Source: a virus
Reading direction: 5' to 3' (one strand)
DNA: 58,342 nt
IMG/VR virus record: IMGVR_UViG_3300044614_000336
Span: 1 to 58,342 of that record
The position numbers and the translations under genes are program-made. Of the stretch, positions 58,137 to 58,342 are shown piece after piece. The notes under the pieces were generated by a model. It was given only the letters and a program-made list of their open reading frames with translations. It was not told the DNA's origin and did not search any database. Each line of letters begins with the position of its first letter. Position 1 is the stretch's first letter.

Positions 58137-58333
58137 TTATTTAAAGCCTTTATTAACAGTTCTTTTATCTCTGATATTTGTTGTTCAAGATTATCAACTC
58201 TCTCTGAAATGCTATTCATTTTCACCATTCGCATCTTGTTAGCTCTATAGTTTTGAAGAGACTCATTATCTTTATTTATAAGGTATCCCTTTTCGGTTCT
58301 AAAGATACCTTGCACATCTGTTTTGATATCCAT
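58133..58333 (-). CDS. Small conserved coiled-coil protein of the fibre module
   Basis: A 66-residue protein: MDIKTDVQGIFRTEKGYLIN then KDNESLQNYRANKMRMVKMN and a coiled coil ISERVDNLEQQISEIKELLI with end KALNK. Close relatives are common in marine T4-like phages near structural genes. GAGGAAAT precedes its ATG. It overlaps the 541-aa fibre gene by 4 bp (ATGA). Function unknown. Confidence 0.72.
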   Translation of the reverse strand: MDIKTDVQGIFRTEKGYLINKDNESLQNYRANKMRMVKMNSISERVDNLEQQISEIKELLIKALNK

Positions 58334-58342
58334 TATTTCCTC

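Noticed and set aside
58273-58280. TATAAATA box inside the 66-aa gene
   Set aside because: It matches the late consensus but lies 137 bp before the next start codon and within coding sequence, so a chance match is as likely.
1-58342. Integrase, attachment site or insertion sequence
   Set aside because: No transposase or integrase motif and no flanking inverted repeats were seen; the gene order is that of a virulent T4-type phage.

Overview
The window is a 58-kb piece of a T4-type contractile-tailed phage (myovirus) genome, and every supported gene lies on the minus strand. Recognisable T4 genes are those for gp1, gp13-gp23, gp44, gp45, gp46, gp47, gp55, gp62, RegA, UvsW and UvsY. It also carries pstS, hsp20, a CobS-like AAA+ ATPase with a VWA partner, and cyanophage-style fibre genes. 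This mixture is typical of marine T4-like phages of cyanobacteria and of SAR11 or other alphaproteobacteria. No photosynthesis gene or host sequence is present, so the host cannot be named; GapR/DsbA-like and DUF3563-like small proteins hint weakly at proteobacteria.

Layout by coordinate (transcription runs from high to low): 1-1605 is a glycan-modification cluster (partial glycosyltransferase, FkbM methyltransferase, GT2). 1664-3331 holds pstS, a DUF3563-like mini-gene and hsp20. 3385-3454 is a degenerate tRNA-like element. 3516-6202 holds a PAAR spike tip, dUTPase, a virion protein and RegA. 6162-9608 is the clamp and clamp-loader operon (gp62, gp44, gp45) interleaved with two nuclease-like genes and a DsbA-like gene. 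9626-14934 holds dNMP kinase, a glycosyltransferase, a winged-helix regulator with a structured leader, and the CobS/VWA pair. 15043-24237 is recombination and late-transcription control (DruA-like protein, gp46, gp47, zinc-ribbon mini-gene, gp55, HAD nucleotidase, UvsW, an HNH homing endonuclease, UvsY). 24293-36117 is the head module. 36172-44857 is the tail tube, sheath, terminase and neck module. 44900-58333 holds fibre-related genes, including three tandem seven-repeat propeller-like proteins.

Two promoter classes are visible. Strong sigma70-like promoters (TTGACA, 17 bp, TATAAT-like) start at stop codons in the DNA-metabolism half. T4 late promoters (TATAAATA and close variants) lie 20-40 bp upstream of head, tail and fibre genes. 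They fit recognition by the gp55 sigma factor and gp45 clamp encoded here. Several late genes begin with a T4-style capsid-targeting peptide ending in an [L/I]-x-E protease site for gp21, including an Alt-like ADP-ribosyltransferase and a possible ART-like plus ParB-like protein. These look like cargo packed in the capsid and delivered with the DNA, and are the most interesting undescribed set here together with the propeller cassette.
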